The notes: generated by a model not told the origin, from the sequence alone. Positions 35,549 through 44,454 are shown, counted from the first letter of the stretch. The stretch is DNA of 64,000 nucleotides from an uncultured Bacteroidia bacterium (GCA_902766255.1 CACXCS010000086.1:1-64000), one strand, 5' to 3'. Program-made: numbers and translations.

Positions 35549-36211
35549 ATGGGCATAGCCGAAAACATACGGAGTATCAAGAATGAACTGCCACCGCAAG
35601 TCAAGCTGGTGGCAGTTTCCAAATTCCATCCAGTTGAAGCACTGCAGGAGGCTCTTGAGGCCGGCCAGACAGTGTTCGGGGAGAATCGTCCGCAGGAGTT
35701 TGAAAAGAAAGCGGTGGCGCTTGAAGGGCGCGGGATCGAATGGCACTTTATCGGTCATCTCCAGACCAACAAGCTTAAGATGGTACTGCCATACGCCAGC
35801 CTTGTGCAGTCGGTGGATTCGCTTCATCTGCTTGATGCAATCAATGAGTGGGGGAGGAAGAACGGCAAGGTGATTCCTGTGCTGCTGGAGTTGCATGTAG
35901 CGGCGGAAGATAGCAAGCAGGGCTTCTATGAAGAGGAGATTCTGGATGTTCTGTTCCGGGCAGAGTCATACGGGAACGTTTGTTTCAGGGGTCTTATGGG
36001 CATGGCTACCAATACCGACTGCGAGGAGGATATCCGTGCTGATTTCGGCCGTATTCGTGCGTGTTTTGACTATCTTCGTGATCTTTTCCCTGAGTACGAG
36101 GATTTTACGGAACTCTCGATAGGTATGTCGGGAGACTGGCGTATCGCCCTTGATTACGGTGCCACCATCGTTCGCATCGGTACTGCCATTTTCGGCCCCA
36201 GGGTTTACTGA
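35549..36211 (+). CDS. YggS/PLPBP-family pyridoxal-phosphate homeostasis protein
   Basis: A 220-residue cytosolic PLP-binding protein with an alanine-racemase-like barrel and no known catalysis; it buffers PLP. The lysine that binds PLP is Lys25 in KLVAVSKFHP. FGENRPQEF, WHFIGHLQTNK, GLMGMAT and LSIGMSGDW are family motifs. I chose ATG 35549, one base after the yidC stop; the open frame extends further upstream but only as a shadow of yidC. A 41-bp inverted repeat follows the stop. Confidence 0.95.
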   Translation: MGIAENIRSIKNELPPQVKLVAVSKFHPVEALQEALEAGQTVFGENRPQEFEKKAVALEGRGIEWHFIGHLQTNKLKMVLPYASLVQSVDSLHLLDAINEWGRKNGKVIPVLLELHVAAEDSKQGFYEEEILDVLFRAESYGNVCFRGLMGMATNTDCEEDIRADFGRIRACFDYLRDLFPEYEDFTELSIGMSGDWRIALDYGATIVRIGTAIFGPRVY

Positions 36212-36212
36212 T

Positions 36213-36365
36213 CAGCCATCCATAGCCGCGGAGCCCCCCTGCCTCTGAAAAAATGTGCCACCCTCGGCAACATAAGAGGGAGGGGCCCGCAAGCGCAGCG
36301 CAGTGGGAGGGGTCGCGTAGCGACTTTTTTCAGAGGCAGGGGGGCTCCGCGGCTATGGATGGCTG
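36213..36365. repeat. 41-bp perfect inverted repeat enclosing G-rich direct repeats
   Basis: Arms 36213-36253 and 36325-36365 are exact reverse complements, starting CAGCCATCCATAGCCGCGG on the left. The 71-nt interior contains two related units, GGGAGGGGCCCGCAAGCG near 36278 and GGGAGGGGTCGCGTAGCG near 36304. The inner arm ends are A6 and T6, so either transcript would form a very long hairpin. It lies between the convergent PLPBP gene and rfbC and could serve as a shared terminator, or be a miniature mobile element. No coding sequence is inside. Confidence 0.9.
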
Positions 36366-36389
36366 GCTGCGGGGACTGCTGTGCCGGAG

Positions 36390-36935
36390 TCAGATTGCGT
36401 CTTCGGGAGAAAGGGGAGAGCGGACGCGGTCTTTTGGGGAGATGATCATCTTGTCGGCGGGAATCTGCCAGTCGATGGCGAGCGCAGGATCGGAAAGGAG
36501 GATGCCGGCATCTGCCTCGGGGTGATAGAATTCGTCGCACTTGTACTGGAACACGGCAACCTCGCTAAGAACAGAGAAACCATGCGCAAAGCCCTTTGGA
36601 ATAAAGAACTGCAGGTGGTTATCCTCGCTCAGCTCTACCGCCACGTGCTTCCCGAAAGTAGGGGATCCCTTGCGGATATCAACCGCGATATCGACTACCT
36701 TCCCACGTACACAGCGGACTAGCTTGCTCTGGGTGTAAGGAGACTTCTGGTAGTGCAGGCCGCGGACTACGCCATAGCTGGACATGCTTTCATTATCCTG
36801 CACAAATTGGACCGGTCCGACTGCATCGCTGAAATCCCTTGCCGAATAACTCTCGAAAAAGTATCCTCGCTCGTCTTTGAAAAACCGGGGCTTGATAATC
36901 AACAGCCCCTCGATATCGGTCTTGATAATCTCCAT
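36390..36935 (-). CDS. rfbC: dTDP-4-dehydrorhamnose 3,5-epimerase
   Basis: Epimerises dTDP-4-keto-6-deoxyglucose at C3 and C5 on the way to dTDP-L-rhamnose for surface polysaccharides. The 181-residue cupin shows FFKDERGYFFESY, VRGLHYQ with the catalytic His, GKVVDIAVDIRKGSPTFG, and IPKGFAHGF. The other rhamnose genes (rfbA, B, D) are not in the window. It is last in an operon after rarA (5-nt gap). Confidence 0.96.
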   Translation of the reverse strand: MEIIKTDIEGLLIIKPRFFKDERGYFFESYSARDFSDAVGPVQFVQDNESMSSYGVVRGLHYQKSPYTQSKLVRCVRGKVVDIAVDIRKGSPTFGKHVAVELSEDNHLQFFIPKGFAHGFSVLSEVAVFQYKCDEFYHPEADAGILLSDPALAIDWQIPADKMIISPKDRVRSPLSPEDAI

Positions 36936-36940
36936 GTCAG

Positions 36941-38239
36941 CTACTTTTTAGTGTAATATTTTGGCCAACAACTCATTAAATAGGCCTTGAGGCGGTCCTC
37001 CTGAGGGTTGGCCGAGGGCTCATAGAACACACGACCACGCATTGTGTCGGGCATGAATTCCAAATCGGTGAAATGCCCGGGATAGTCGTGTGCATACTTG
37101 TATCCATCGGAATAGCCCAGTTCTTTCATAAGCGATGTGGGGGCGTTCCTAAGATACAAGGGCACAGGAGCGGTCTTGTCCTCTTCAACGGCCGACAAGG
37201 CACTGTCGATGGCCATTATTGCCGAGTTGCTCTTGGGCGATGACGCAAGGTATACGGCACACTCGCTCAAGGGGATACGCGCTTCAGGCATGCCGATTGA
37301 GTGCACGATGCGGAAGGTGGCGTCTGCCATGAGAAGGGCGTTGGGATTGGCCAGGCCTATGTCCTCGGCAGCGAGAATGCAGAGCCGGCGGGCTATAAAG
37401 AGGGGATCCTCGCCTCCGGCAAGCATGCGTGCCATCCAATACACTGCAGCGTTGGGATCGGAACCGCGAACCGACTTGATGAATGCGGATATGATATCGT
37501 AGTGCATCTCGCCGCCTTTGTCGTAAATGGCGACATTCTCCTGAAGACATGTAGTTACCGCCTTGTTGGTAAGGTGAATGCAGCCGTCCTCCGACGGAGG
37601 GGTAGCGCCAACAACTATCTCAAGTATGTTGAGAAGTTTCCTGGCGTCGCCGCCGCTCTGACGGAACAGGGCTTCGGTCTGGTCGACTACGATCCTGCGC
37701 GCAGCAAGTTCCTCGTCTGTGGTAAGTGCACGGTTTAATAAAATCTCCAGGTCAGAGGAGTCAAGCGATTTAAGGACAAAAACTTGGCATCGCGACAGAA
37801 GGGGAGTGATTACCTCGAAAGAGGGGTTTTCGGTGGTGGCGCCGATAAGCACCACGGTGCCCGATTCAACAGCACCGAGCAGGGCATCCTGCTGGGCTTT
37901 GTTGAAGCGGTGAATCTCGTCGATGAACAGTATCGGAGCCGCCGAGGACGAGAAGAGGGACTTGTTCTTGGCCCGGTCTATGATGTCTCGGACATCTTTT
38001 ACACCCGAACTGACGGCAGACAGTGTATAAAACTCCCTGTCAAGTGTGTGTGCAATGATGCTCGCCAACGTGGTTTTACCGACTCCCGGAGGCCCCCACA
38101 GTATGAACGACGACAGATTACCGCTGTCGATCATGTTCCGGAGAATGCAGCCGGGCCCAACAAGGTGCCTCTGACCCACGTACTCGGAAAGTTCGCGGGG
38201 ACGCATCCGTTCGGGAAGGGGTATGCCGGAATCAGTCAT
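36941..38239 (-). CDS. rarA: Replication-associated recombination protein A
   Basis: AAA+ ATPase of the RarA/MgsA/WRNIP1 family that acts at stalled replication forks. Walker A is GPPGVGKT at 49-56, Walker B is ILFIDEIHRFN, and sensor 1 is GATTENPS. The tetramerisation domain includes RKLLNILE, DIISAFIKSVRGSDPNAAVYWMARM and AAEDIGLANP. Length is 432 residues, as usual. The start overlaps the end of the upstream GNAT-like gene by 8 bp. Confidence 0.97.
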   Translation of the reverse strand: MTDSGIPLPERMRPRELSEYVGQRHLVGPGCILRNMIDSGNLSSFILWGPPGVGKTTLASIIAHTLDREFYTLSAVSSGVKDVRDIIDRAKNKSLFSSSAAPILFIDEIHRFNKAQQDALLGAVESGTVVLIGATTENPSFEVITPLLSRCQVFVLKSLDSSDLEILLNRALTTDEELAARRIVVDQTEALFRQSGGDARKLLNILEIVVGATPPSEDGCIHLTNKAVTTCLQENVAIYDKGGEMHYDIISAFIKSVRGSDPNAAVYWMARMLAGGEDPLFIARRLCILAAEDIGLANPNALLMADATFRIVHSIGMPEARIPLSECAVYLASSPKSNSAIMAIDSALSAVEEDKTAPVPLYLRNAPTSLMKELGYSDGYKYAHDYPGHFTDLEFMPDTMRGRVFYEPSANPQEDRLKAYLMSCWPKYYTKK

Positions 38240-39377
38240 TGGGATATTCGAGCTTTTTGATGTAGGAACGACGCCTCTTTACGCATTCGTTCTCAAAATC
38301 TTTCCACTGTCCCTGGTTCTTGAGATTGTCTTCGAGGACGGCGTTTGTTTCAGCCCACTTTACGCCCCACTTGCTGAAACGCGAGAACAAGTCGGTGAAC
38401 AGCAGAGAGTTGATGCCCGTATTCTGGTAATCGGGCCTGACGCCCACAAGCAGCATTTCCACTCCTTCCTCGTGCTTTATGAACATCGATTTCATCAGGT
38501 GCCACCATCCAAATGGAAGCAGACGGCCGCGGCTTTTCTGGAGAGCACGGGCAATTGACGGCATGGTTATGCCGAATGCGACCAGCTCACCTTTGTCGTT
38601 CTCGACCATGCTAAGGTAGCGCAGGTCCAGGATGCTGAGGTAGAAGTCCAGGTACTTCCGTGCCATGTGGTCTGGCAGTACCGTGAAATTGTAGAGGTCT
38701 TTGTAACAATCATTTATGAGATGGAAGACCTTCATCCCGTACTGTTCTTTGCGGATAATCTTGCGCGTGAGCGGCCTGAGATGCACGTTGCAGCGCTGCT
38801 GGACGATTTTGGAAATCCTTACAAGGCGGTCGGACAACTGGTCGGGGATGTAGACCTTGTACTCTATCCAGTCGGTATCTTTGCCGAAGCCCATAGCCTC
38901 GATGTGGTCGATGTAGTAGGGATAATTGTAGATCAAGGCCATGGTGCTCAGGCGGTCGTAACCGGCAATCAGCTGGCCCTCTGGATCGAAATCGGTGAAA
39001 CCCAGCGGGCCTACAACCGAATCCATGCCATGACTGCGTCCGAATTCGTAGACTTTTTCCATCAGGGCAGCCGACACCTCGCGGTCGTCGATAAAATCGA
39101 ACCAGCCGAAGCGCACCTCCTTGTGGGACCATTGCTCATTGGCCTTGAAATTAACTATTGCCGCGACACGTCCGACAGGCTTGCCGTCTTTATACGCCAG
39201 GTACAGAGCGGATTTGCAGAATTCCTGAGCTGCGCCTTTTTCCTGGTCGAGGGTATCCATCTGGTCGAATACCAGGGGCGGGACATAGTAGGGATTGTTT
39301 TTATAAAGCGTCTCCGGAAAAGTAACGAATTGACGCAAGTCTCGTTTGTTCAGGACTTTTTTTATTTCGACTGACAT
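38232..39377 (-). CDS. GNAT-fold acyltransferase-like protein
   Basis: A 381-residue cytosolic protein. An N-terminal GNAT-like half contains FCKSALYLAYKDGKPVGRVAAIVN and a W-F-D-F-I-D-D segment, and the C-terminal half has MLLVGVRPDYQNTGINSLLF, where Q-N-T-G-I resembles the acetyl-CoA pyrophosphate loop (Q/R-x-x-G-x). The layout suggests a tandem or circularly arranged GNAT protein, common in Bacteroidota and of unknown substrate. It is first in the operon with rarA and rfbC. A TATCTTAG near 39402-39409 on the minus strand may be its -7 box. Confidence 0.7.
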   Translation of the reverse strand: MSVEIKKVLNKRDLRQFVTFPETLYKNNPYYVPPLVFDQMDTLDQEKGAAQEFCKSALYLAYKDGKPVGRVAAIVNFKANEQWSHKEVRFGWFDFIDDREVSAALMEKVYEFGRSHGMDSVVGPLGFTDFDPEGQLIAGYDRLSTMALIYNYPYYIDHIEAMGFGKDTDWIEYKVYIPDQLSDRLVRISKIVQQRCNVHLRPLTRKIIRKEQYGMKVFHLINDCYKDLYNFTVLPDHMARKYLDFYLSILDLRYLSMVENDKGELVAFGITMPSIARALQKSRGRLLPFGWWHLMKSMFIKHEEGVEMLLVGVRPDYQNTGINSLLFTDLFSRFSKWGVKWAETNAVLEDNLKNQGQWKDFENECVKRRRSYIKKLEYPND

Positions 39378-39417
39378 AGGTTACAGTTATAGTTGCAACT
39401 GCTAAGATACATTTTTT

Positions 39418-39449
39418 ATTGGATATAATCAAAGATTTCGCTACCTTCG
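39418..39449 (+). promoter_or_regulatory. Promoter of the two-gene barrel operon
   Basis: ATTG (39418-39421), a 20-nt spacer, and TACCTTCG (39442-39449), one mismatch from TAnnTTTG. The GTG start at 39454 is four bases past the box, so initiation would be leaderless or nearly so. Confidence 0.4.
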
Positions 39450-39453
39450 TAAT

Positions 39454-40038
39454 GTGTACGCTAGACTAAGCATTGTTCTGTCTGTAACCTTCGCTCTTCT
39501 GCTGGGCGCGCAGGCCCGGACTTCCGCACAGGAGGTCGGTGTTTTCAATTCCCCAAAGGGAGTTGGTGCTGCAGCGCGTTACTACGATTCTGCCGATGCT
39601 TTCGTGAGCGCCCATTTCTATGTAGATATTTACGGTGTCGTCACCAGCCGCTGTTCCTATCCAGGGTATAAATTGAACCTTTCGCGCCAGTATATCTTTG
39701 CGCACGTGCCCCGAAACGGGTATTCCATGACGTTCTATGCGGGTCCTGGAATTACTGCAGGATTCGTGCGCGACCATGACAAAGGCCGTGGCTGGGACCT
39801 GGTATCGCTTACAAGTGACAACCAGGGCTGGATTGTTGCAATAAGCGGCGATGCCGGTTGCCGTTTTGATTTCGGGGGCATGGTGGCGCTGGACCTTTCG
39901 TTCATGGCCGAGGCCGGAGCCCATTTCCGCCGCACAGAAAATGAGGATACTTACGCGGCCGTAAGCACCAGCATATACAACAACGGCATTCTGCAGGCTA
40001 TATATCCCCAACTGACAATTTTGTTTAAATTCAAATGA
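39454..40038 (+). CDS. Exported barrel-like protein of unknown function
   Basis: A 194-residue protein starting with GTG; the signal peptide is MYARLSIVLSVTFALLLGAQARTSAQ. The mature part has alternating hydrophobic strands and ends in LTILFKFK, consistent with a small beta-barrel. The start codon choice is forced by the signal peptide; an ATG at 39452 is out of frame. It overlaps the next gene by ATGA (40035). I do not recognise the family. Confidence 0.7.
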   Translation: MYARLSIVLSVTFALLLGAQARTSAQEVGVFNSPKGVGAAARYYDSADAFVSAHFYVDIYGVVTSRCSYPGYKLNLSRQYIFAHVPRNGYSMTFYAGPGITAGFVRDHDKGRGWDLVSLTSDNQGWIVAISGDAGCRFDFGGMVALDLSFMAEAGAHFRRTENEDTYAAVSTSIYNNGILQAIYPQLTILFKFK

Positions 40039-40643
40039 AGAAGATACTGCTGATACTGATCGTGATGACCCTTCCGTTTGCATACGCAAGGGCCGGCGGC
40101 TTCCTGCGTCCCAGTTTCGGCCTGGAGTGGGGATATACCGGCACTTTCCTCCGTACATGGCAGCACAACTTCATCTGCAACGAAGGCTACCGGATTATCG
40201 AGGACGATACCGTGTGGCGATATTTCAGTAACGGAATGATTGAGGCCAACGTCGGCTTGGACCTGGGAAGCAAAGTAAACGTGTCAGTTTACTCAGGGTT
40301 GGCCGGGGTTTATTTCCGCAGGTGGATGATCCCTCTCGAACTGCGGGTGCGGTATTGTCCGTCCGGCCTTCTGAACAACGGCTTTATCTGCTACGCCGGG
40401 GCAGGGGGGATGTTTCCTACAACGACCAGAACCGACACTAATCTGGGCTTTAAGCTGGGCGCCGGATACCGTGTGTCGGTATTCAAGAGCATCTCCGTAG
40501 ATTTCTTGCTCTCAGCCCACTGCACCACCGACCACGATACCATCATCGACCCTGATACAAAGCACAGCGTTCCTACGCTCGACATCACTGTCTGCGGAGC
40601 GCAGTACACGGCGCTTTGCGCCTCGATTGCCATCAATTTCTAG
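40035..40643 (+). CDS. Exported barrel-like protein of unknown function, partner of the preceding gene
   Basis: A 202-residue protein with signal peptide MKKILLILIVMTLPFAYARAGG. It has an amphipathic strand pattern, glycine- and tyrosine-rich turns (ICYAGAGGMFP; KLGAGYRVSV), and ends ALCASIAINF with a C-terminal Phe, typical of outer-membrane barrels. It forms an overlapping pair with 39454-40038, and both are of similar size, so they may act together. Its stop TAG shares the tetranucleotide CTAG (40640-40643) with the stop of the convergent cysteate synthase gene. Confidence 0.7.
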   Translation: MKKILLILIVMTLPFAYARAGGFLRPSFGLEWGYTGTFLRTWQHNFICNEGYRIIEDDTVWRYFSNGMIEANVGLDLGSKVNVSVYSGLAGVYFRRWMIPLELRVRYCPSGLLNNGFICYAGAGGMFPTTTRTDTNLGFKLGAGYRVSVFKSISVDFLLSAHCTTDHDTIIDPDTKHSVPTLDITVCGAQYTALCASIAINF

Positions 40644-41932
40644 AAAAGTTCCGAAACCTTTGCGATGATTTCCTCGGCCGGAAGGTCGGGGCTCAGCACA
40701 AGGTCGGGCTCCTTGAGAATATAGCCTTTGCCTAAAGCCGCGAGCGTGCCGCCGCCGGTGCAGTTGAGCATTATGTATTCGTCTTTGTCGACCATGCGCT
40801 TCTCGACCGCCTGTGCCAGTGCGGAAACAGCCACGCATGCGGCAGGCAGAAGATCATATCCTTCGAGATTGCGGAACTGAAGGAGCCAGTACATGATATC
40901 GTCGTTTGAAGCGAGGAACACGTCGCCTTTGCTCTGCTCCAGAACGTCGAAAAGGCCTCCGGCAAGACTGTAAGGAGGTTTTCGGTTGGAAAGGACCTTT
41001 GCCAGGATGACCTCTGCCTGGCGCCGTCCCTGCTCGGGGCTGATGCTGGCGAGCTGGCGGGAGCCCGCCTTCCATGAGTCGTAGAGCAAGGTAAAAGGAG
41101 TATTCTGGGCTACGTACACCCGCATGTTATTCTCGCCGAAGCGGCCGTCAGCAGCGAGCCTCTGGGCATTCTCCCAGGCGGCGATTGCGCCGGTTCCGGA
41201 GCCAACAGCCTGGAAATAGGCGTCGGGAAGCCTTCCCGCCTGCTCAATATAACTCAGTATGGTAGTACCCATTCCGTCCCTGCGGGCTATGTTCTTGGCT
41301 CCGCCTTCGAGGAAGAACTGAGGATCCTGGGCGAGCTTATCCCCAAGGGTAATGGCATCGTAGTAGTCGCAGCCGTGAGGAGCTGCAACTATCTTGACAC
41401 AGCGATTAAGCTTGTGGGTGAACCACAGGTCGTGTTTGTTGTCTTCGGGTATGCAGATGACGAGAGGAATATCGTTGTCGGAGCAAACCTGCGCAAAAGC
41501 TCTGGCGGTATTTCCTGCGGACTGGACAACCAGAGTGCGCTTCTCCTTCTTGTCCAGGCGGGCACATACCGAGAAAGCCTCAGTTTCCTTGAAGGAGCAG
41601 GTGCGCATTTTGGCCCCGATTTTAGGATTCCAACCTGAGAAAGTGATATACAAATTATTGAGGCCCAAATGCTTTGCCAGATTCTTGGATTTATACGTAA
41701 CTGGAGAGCAGGACTTCTTGAGGGTACGTTTGACAGGCAGCCATTCAGCGTACCTGTAGAGGCCCTTGAGGTCATTGCGGGGGGTGAACATTGTATTATC
41801 ATACACTGCCCTCACCAGGGAAGGGTCTTCGCATTCAGGATCGGATAGTGTCCATCCGGCATCGTCGAAAACCCTGCCGGTCTTGACATTCTCCAGTTTG
41901 TAAACAGTTGGTTTAAATTTTAGTAATTGCAT
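40640..41932 (-). CDS. Cysteate synthase (threonine-synthase-like PLP enzyme)
   Basis: Forms L-cysteate from O-phosphoserine and sulfite. The 430-residue protein has the PLP lysine in TCSFKETEAF (Lys115) instead of the TGSFKDRG of ordinary threonine synthases. WLPV, PVTYKSKNLAKHLGLNNLYI, FSGWNPKIGA, SAGNTARAFAQV, EGGAKNIARRDGMGT, YFQAVGSGTGAIAAWE and NRKPPYS agree with the methanogen/Bacteroidota cysteate-synthase pattern as I remember it. In Bacteroidota, cysteate is condensed with a fatty acyl group to make sulfonolipids, as in Alistipes. The condensing enzyme is not in this window. It follows caxA-type and rlmD genes on the same strand with a 1-nt gap. A plain threonine synthase is the alternative. 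Confidence 0.8.
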   Translation of the reverse strand: MQLLKFKPTVYKLENVKTGRVFDDAGWTLSDPECEDPSLVRAVYDNTMFTPRNDLKGLYRYAEWLPVKRTLKKSCSPVTYKSKNLAKHLGLNNLYITFSGWNPKIGAKMRTCSFKETEAFSVCARLDKKEKRTLVVQSAGNTARAFAQVCSDNDIPLVICIPEDNKHDLWFTHKLNRCVKIVAAPHGCDYYDAITLGDKLAQDPQFFLEGGAKNIARRDGMGTTILSYIEQAGRLPDAYFQAVGSGTGAIAAWENAQRLAADGRFGENNMRVYVAQNTPFTLLYDSWKAGSRQLASISPEQGRRQAEVILAKVLSNRKPPYSLAGGLFDVLEQSKGDVFLASNDDIMYWLLQFRNLEGYDLLPAACVAVSALAQAVEKRMVDKDEYIMLNCTGGGTLAALGKGYILKEPDLVLSPDLPAEEIIAKVSELF

Positions 41933-41933
41933 A

Positions 41934-42896
41934 TCACAGAGTTATGAATAACCAAACGTAATAGGCTACAAAACAGAGTACGAAAATGGCACCCTCATAG
42001 CGGTCGATGACGTTCTTCTTGAAAGTATATGAACTCAGCCACACAAGAACCACGCTTATGAGCAGTGCCAGCAAGTCCACTATTGATACTCCGCCAAGGG
42101 AAATAGGGGAGACCACCGCCGAAGTACCTAGTATGAGAAGGATATTGAAAATGTTGGATCCGAGGATGTTGCCGAGGGCCAGCTGGCCCTTCTTGCGTGC
42201 GGCGGCCACTATGCAGGCGGCAAGTTCCGGCAGGGAAGTGCCCCCGGCAAGCAAGGTAATGGCTATGAATTTGTCGCTTACGCCAATGGCCCCGGCAATA
42301 CGGACGGCGGAGTTCACAAACCACCTGCCGCCGAAGATGAGACCGGCAAGTCCGGCCAGGGTAAGAAGGATAGCAATTGCGATGTGCCGTTCTTTTTCGG
42401 GCTTCTCCTCCTGGGAGGAGGCTCCATCGTCGTTCTTGAAGCTATAGAAGATGTAAACGGCGAAAAGTACCAGCAGCACAATGCCTTCAACTCTGGACAG
42501 AATATCTGCCGTGCCCAGTCCGAACAGTGTGTAGCTGAATCCGCATATTACAAGCAGTACCGTGACAAGCAGGGTGACCGGAATGTCGCGCCTGCGGTTG
42601 CTGCGGGTAATGGCTACAGGGGCGATCAGTGCTGTTACGCCCAGAATCAGCAGGGTGTTGAATATATTGGAACCAATTACGTTGCCAATCGAGATGTCGG
42701 AATTTCCTGCGATGGCTCCTGTCAGGCTGACCACCAATTCGGGGCAGGAGGTGCCGAAACCAACAATTGTAAGACCTATCACGAATTCGCTGACCCGGAG
42801 TTTTCTGGCAATGGCTGACGCTCCGTCCACAAGCCATTCGGCGCCTGCGATGATAAGTGCCAGACCGAGAAGCAAAAGTAGCGTGTCAATCAGCAT
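41934..42896 (-). CDS. Na+/Ca2+ exchanger (YrbG/CaCA family)
   Basis: A 320-residue inner-membrane protein with about ten helices in two inverted repeats. Each alpha-repeat is complete: GFGTSCPELVVSLTGA and GNVIGSNIFN in the first half, and AGGTSLPELAACIVA and GNILGSNIFN in the second. The conserved Glu residues bind the cations. It likely expels calcium using the sodium gradient. Its 5' end overlaps rlmD by 11 bp. Confidence 0.94.
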   Translation of the reverse strand: MLIDTLLLLLGLALIIAGAEWLVDGASAIARKLRVSEFVIGLTIVGFGTSCPELVVSLTGAIAGNSDISIGNVIGSNIFNTLLILGVTALIAPVAITRSNRRRDIPVTLLVTVLLVICGFSYTLFGLGTADILSRVEGIVLLVLFAVYIFYSFKNDDGASSQEEKPEKERHIAIAILLTLAGLAGLIFGGRWFVNSAVRIAGAIGVSDKFIAITLLAGGTSLPELAACIVAAARKKGQLALGNILGSNIFNILLILGTSAVVSPISLGGVSIVDLLALLISVVLVWLSSYTFKKNVIDRYEGAIFVLCFVAYYVWLFITL

Positions 42897-44316
42897 AATA
42901 CTCTAATTTACAGATATTTTCCACATGCATAGTGTGGGGAAACATGTCCACGGGCTGCACCGCGGTGATGCGATACTTATCGGCCATCATGGCTATATCC
43001 CTGGCCTGGGATGCGGGGTTGCAACTTACGTAGATGATACGTTCAGGAGCAGCCCTGAGGATGGTCTGGACGACGTCGGGATGCATTCCTGCGCGGGGAG
43101 GATCGACTATCATTACATCGGGATGTCCGTGCTCCTTTATGAAAGAGTCCGTCAGGATATCTTTCATGTCGCCGGCAAAGAACTCGCAATTGGTGATTCC
43201 GTTTGCGCGGGCATTGGTGCGTGCGTCCTCGATGGCCTCGGGAACATACTCGATGCCAATTACTTTTTTTGCTCCTGCGCTTACGAACTGTGCGATGGTG
43301 CCGGTGCCGGTATATAAGTCATAGACAACCTGAGACCCGTCCAGACCCGAGAATTCGCGTGCTTTGCGATAAAGGGAGAGGGCCTGCCCGGTATTGGTCT
43401 GGTAGAATGACTTGGGACCTATGCGGAATCTCAGGTTCTCCATCTTTTCGTAAATGGCAGGGGAGCCGCTGAACAGAATGCACTCCTGGTCGGAAATACT
43501 GTCGTTGCCCTTGGTATTTACAACATAGTAGAGCGAACTGATCTCGGGGAACTTGTCGCGCAGGTATGAAAGAAGGGGGAAAATGGCAGGGGAGTCGACG
43601 CCGAAGCACATTATCACCATGACCTGTCCGTCGTCGGTAGTGCGGACGAACATGTTCCGGAATAGCCCGTGATTCTCGCGTATGTCATAGAAACTCAGGG
43701 CGTTACGCAGAGCGTAATCCTTAACTGCAAGACGGATGGCGTTGCTTGGCTCCGGCTGAAGGTAGCAATGCTCTATGTCAAGAACTTTGTCGAAGAACTT
43801 GCCCACGTGGAATCCAAGACCGGGGGAAGCTGCCTGTGCAGGATCTTCGCCTGGAAGCAGCCAGCGTTTGCAGGAGGCGCTGAATTCGAGCTTGTTGCGG
43901 TAAAACCTGGTCTTTTCGGAACCTATAATAGGCTGAAATTCAGGTACTTTGAGATGCCCGATGCGGGTCAGCTGGTCATAAACCTGCCTTTGTTTAGCCC
44001 TTAATTGAATATCATAGGGCAGGGACTGCCATTTGCAGCCGCCACAAACGCCGAAATGCTGGCAGAAAGGATTGAGACGCTGTTCCGAGGGCTTGTTGAT
44101 CCTGATGATGCGGCCTTCAAGAAAGCTGTTTTTTTTGCGTATGAGCCTGACGTCGACAATGTCGCCGGGCACAGCGAATTCCACAAAAAGCACACGGCCC
44201 GGCGATTCGGGATCGTCACCTTCAAGCCGGGCATGCGCTATGGATTTTCCTTCAGCGGCAATATCTTCGATCAGAACATCGTGCAGGACGATATCGAGTT
44301 TTCCTTTTCTGCTCAT
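42886..44316 (-). CDS. rlmD: 23S rRNA (uracil-5-)-methyltransferase, RlmD-like
   Basis: SAM-dependent RNA m5U methyltransferase of the RlmD/RumA family. The N-terminal TRAM domain begins VLHDVLIEDIAAEGKSIAHA. The iron-sulfur cysteines are in CQHFGVCGGCKW plus a later Cys, the SAM region is VVYDLYTGTGTIAQF, and the catalytic Cys is in YVSCNPAS. I start at ATG 44316 (MSRKGKLDIVL), because an upstream in-frame ATG at 44352 would lie above the -7 box at 44324-44331. The family includes TrmA- and RlmC-type enzymes, so the exact uracil is inferred. Confidence 0.9.
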   Translation of the reverse strand: MSRKGKLDIVLHDVLIEDIAAEGKSIAHARLEGDDPESPGRVLFVEFAVPGDIVDVRLIRKKNSFLEGRIIRINKPSEQRLNPFCQHFGVCGGCKWQSLPYDIQLRAKQRQVYDQLTRIGHLKVPEFQPIIGSEKTRFYRNKLEFSASCKRWLLPGEDPAQAASPGLGFHVGKFFDKVLDIEHCYLQPEPSNAIRLAVKDYALRNALSFYDIRENHGLFRNMFVRTTDDGQVMVIMCFGVDSPAIFPLLSYLRDKFPEISSLYYVVNTKGNDSISDQECILFSGSPAIYEKMENLRFRIGPKSFYQTNTGQALSLYRKAREFSGLDGSQVVYDLYTGTGTIAQFVSAGAKKVIGIEYVPEAIEDARTNARANGITNCEFFAGDMKDILTDSFIKEHGHPDVMIVDPPRAGMHPDVVQTILRAAPERIIYVSCNPASQARDIAMMADKYRITAVQPVDMFPHTMHVENICKLEYYAD

Positions 44317-44323
44317 TGGTATG

Positions 44324-44331
44324 CAAATATA
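44324..44331 (-). promoter_or_regulatory. -7 box of the rlmD operon; near-leaderless
   Basis: Minus-strand TATATTTG ends seven bases upstream of ATG 44316. The transcription start should be within about a base or two of the start codon. Confidence 0.5.
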
Positions 44332-44427
44332 GTAAAAATTATTTTGTGCCATAGGGGAGCCGGAAAATACACATTAGTTAACATAATATAAATTGTGTAA
44401 CAAATGTGCATATTTGGAAAATATTAT

Positions 44428-44435
44428 TATATTTG
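44428..44435 (+). promoter_or_regulatory. -7 box of the DUF5723 gene
   Basis: TATATTTG, 19 nt before ATG 44455. This supports 44455 rather than the in-frame ATG at 44404, which lies upstream of the box. Confidence 0.5.
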
Positions 44436-44454
44436 TACAAATTTATATAAGTGT

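Noticed and set aside
40640..41932. Annotation as ordinary threonine synthase
   Set aside because: The PLP motif is TCSFKETEA rather than TGSFKDRG, and long blocks fit cysteate synthase better; kept only as the alternative.
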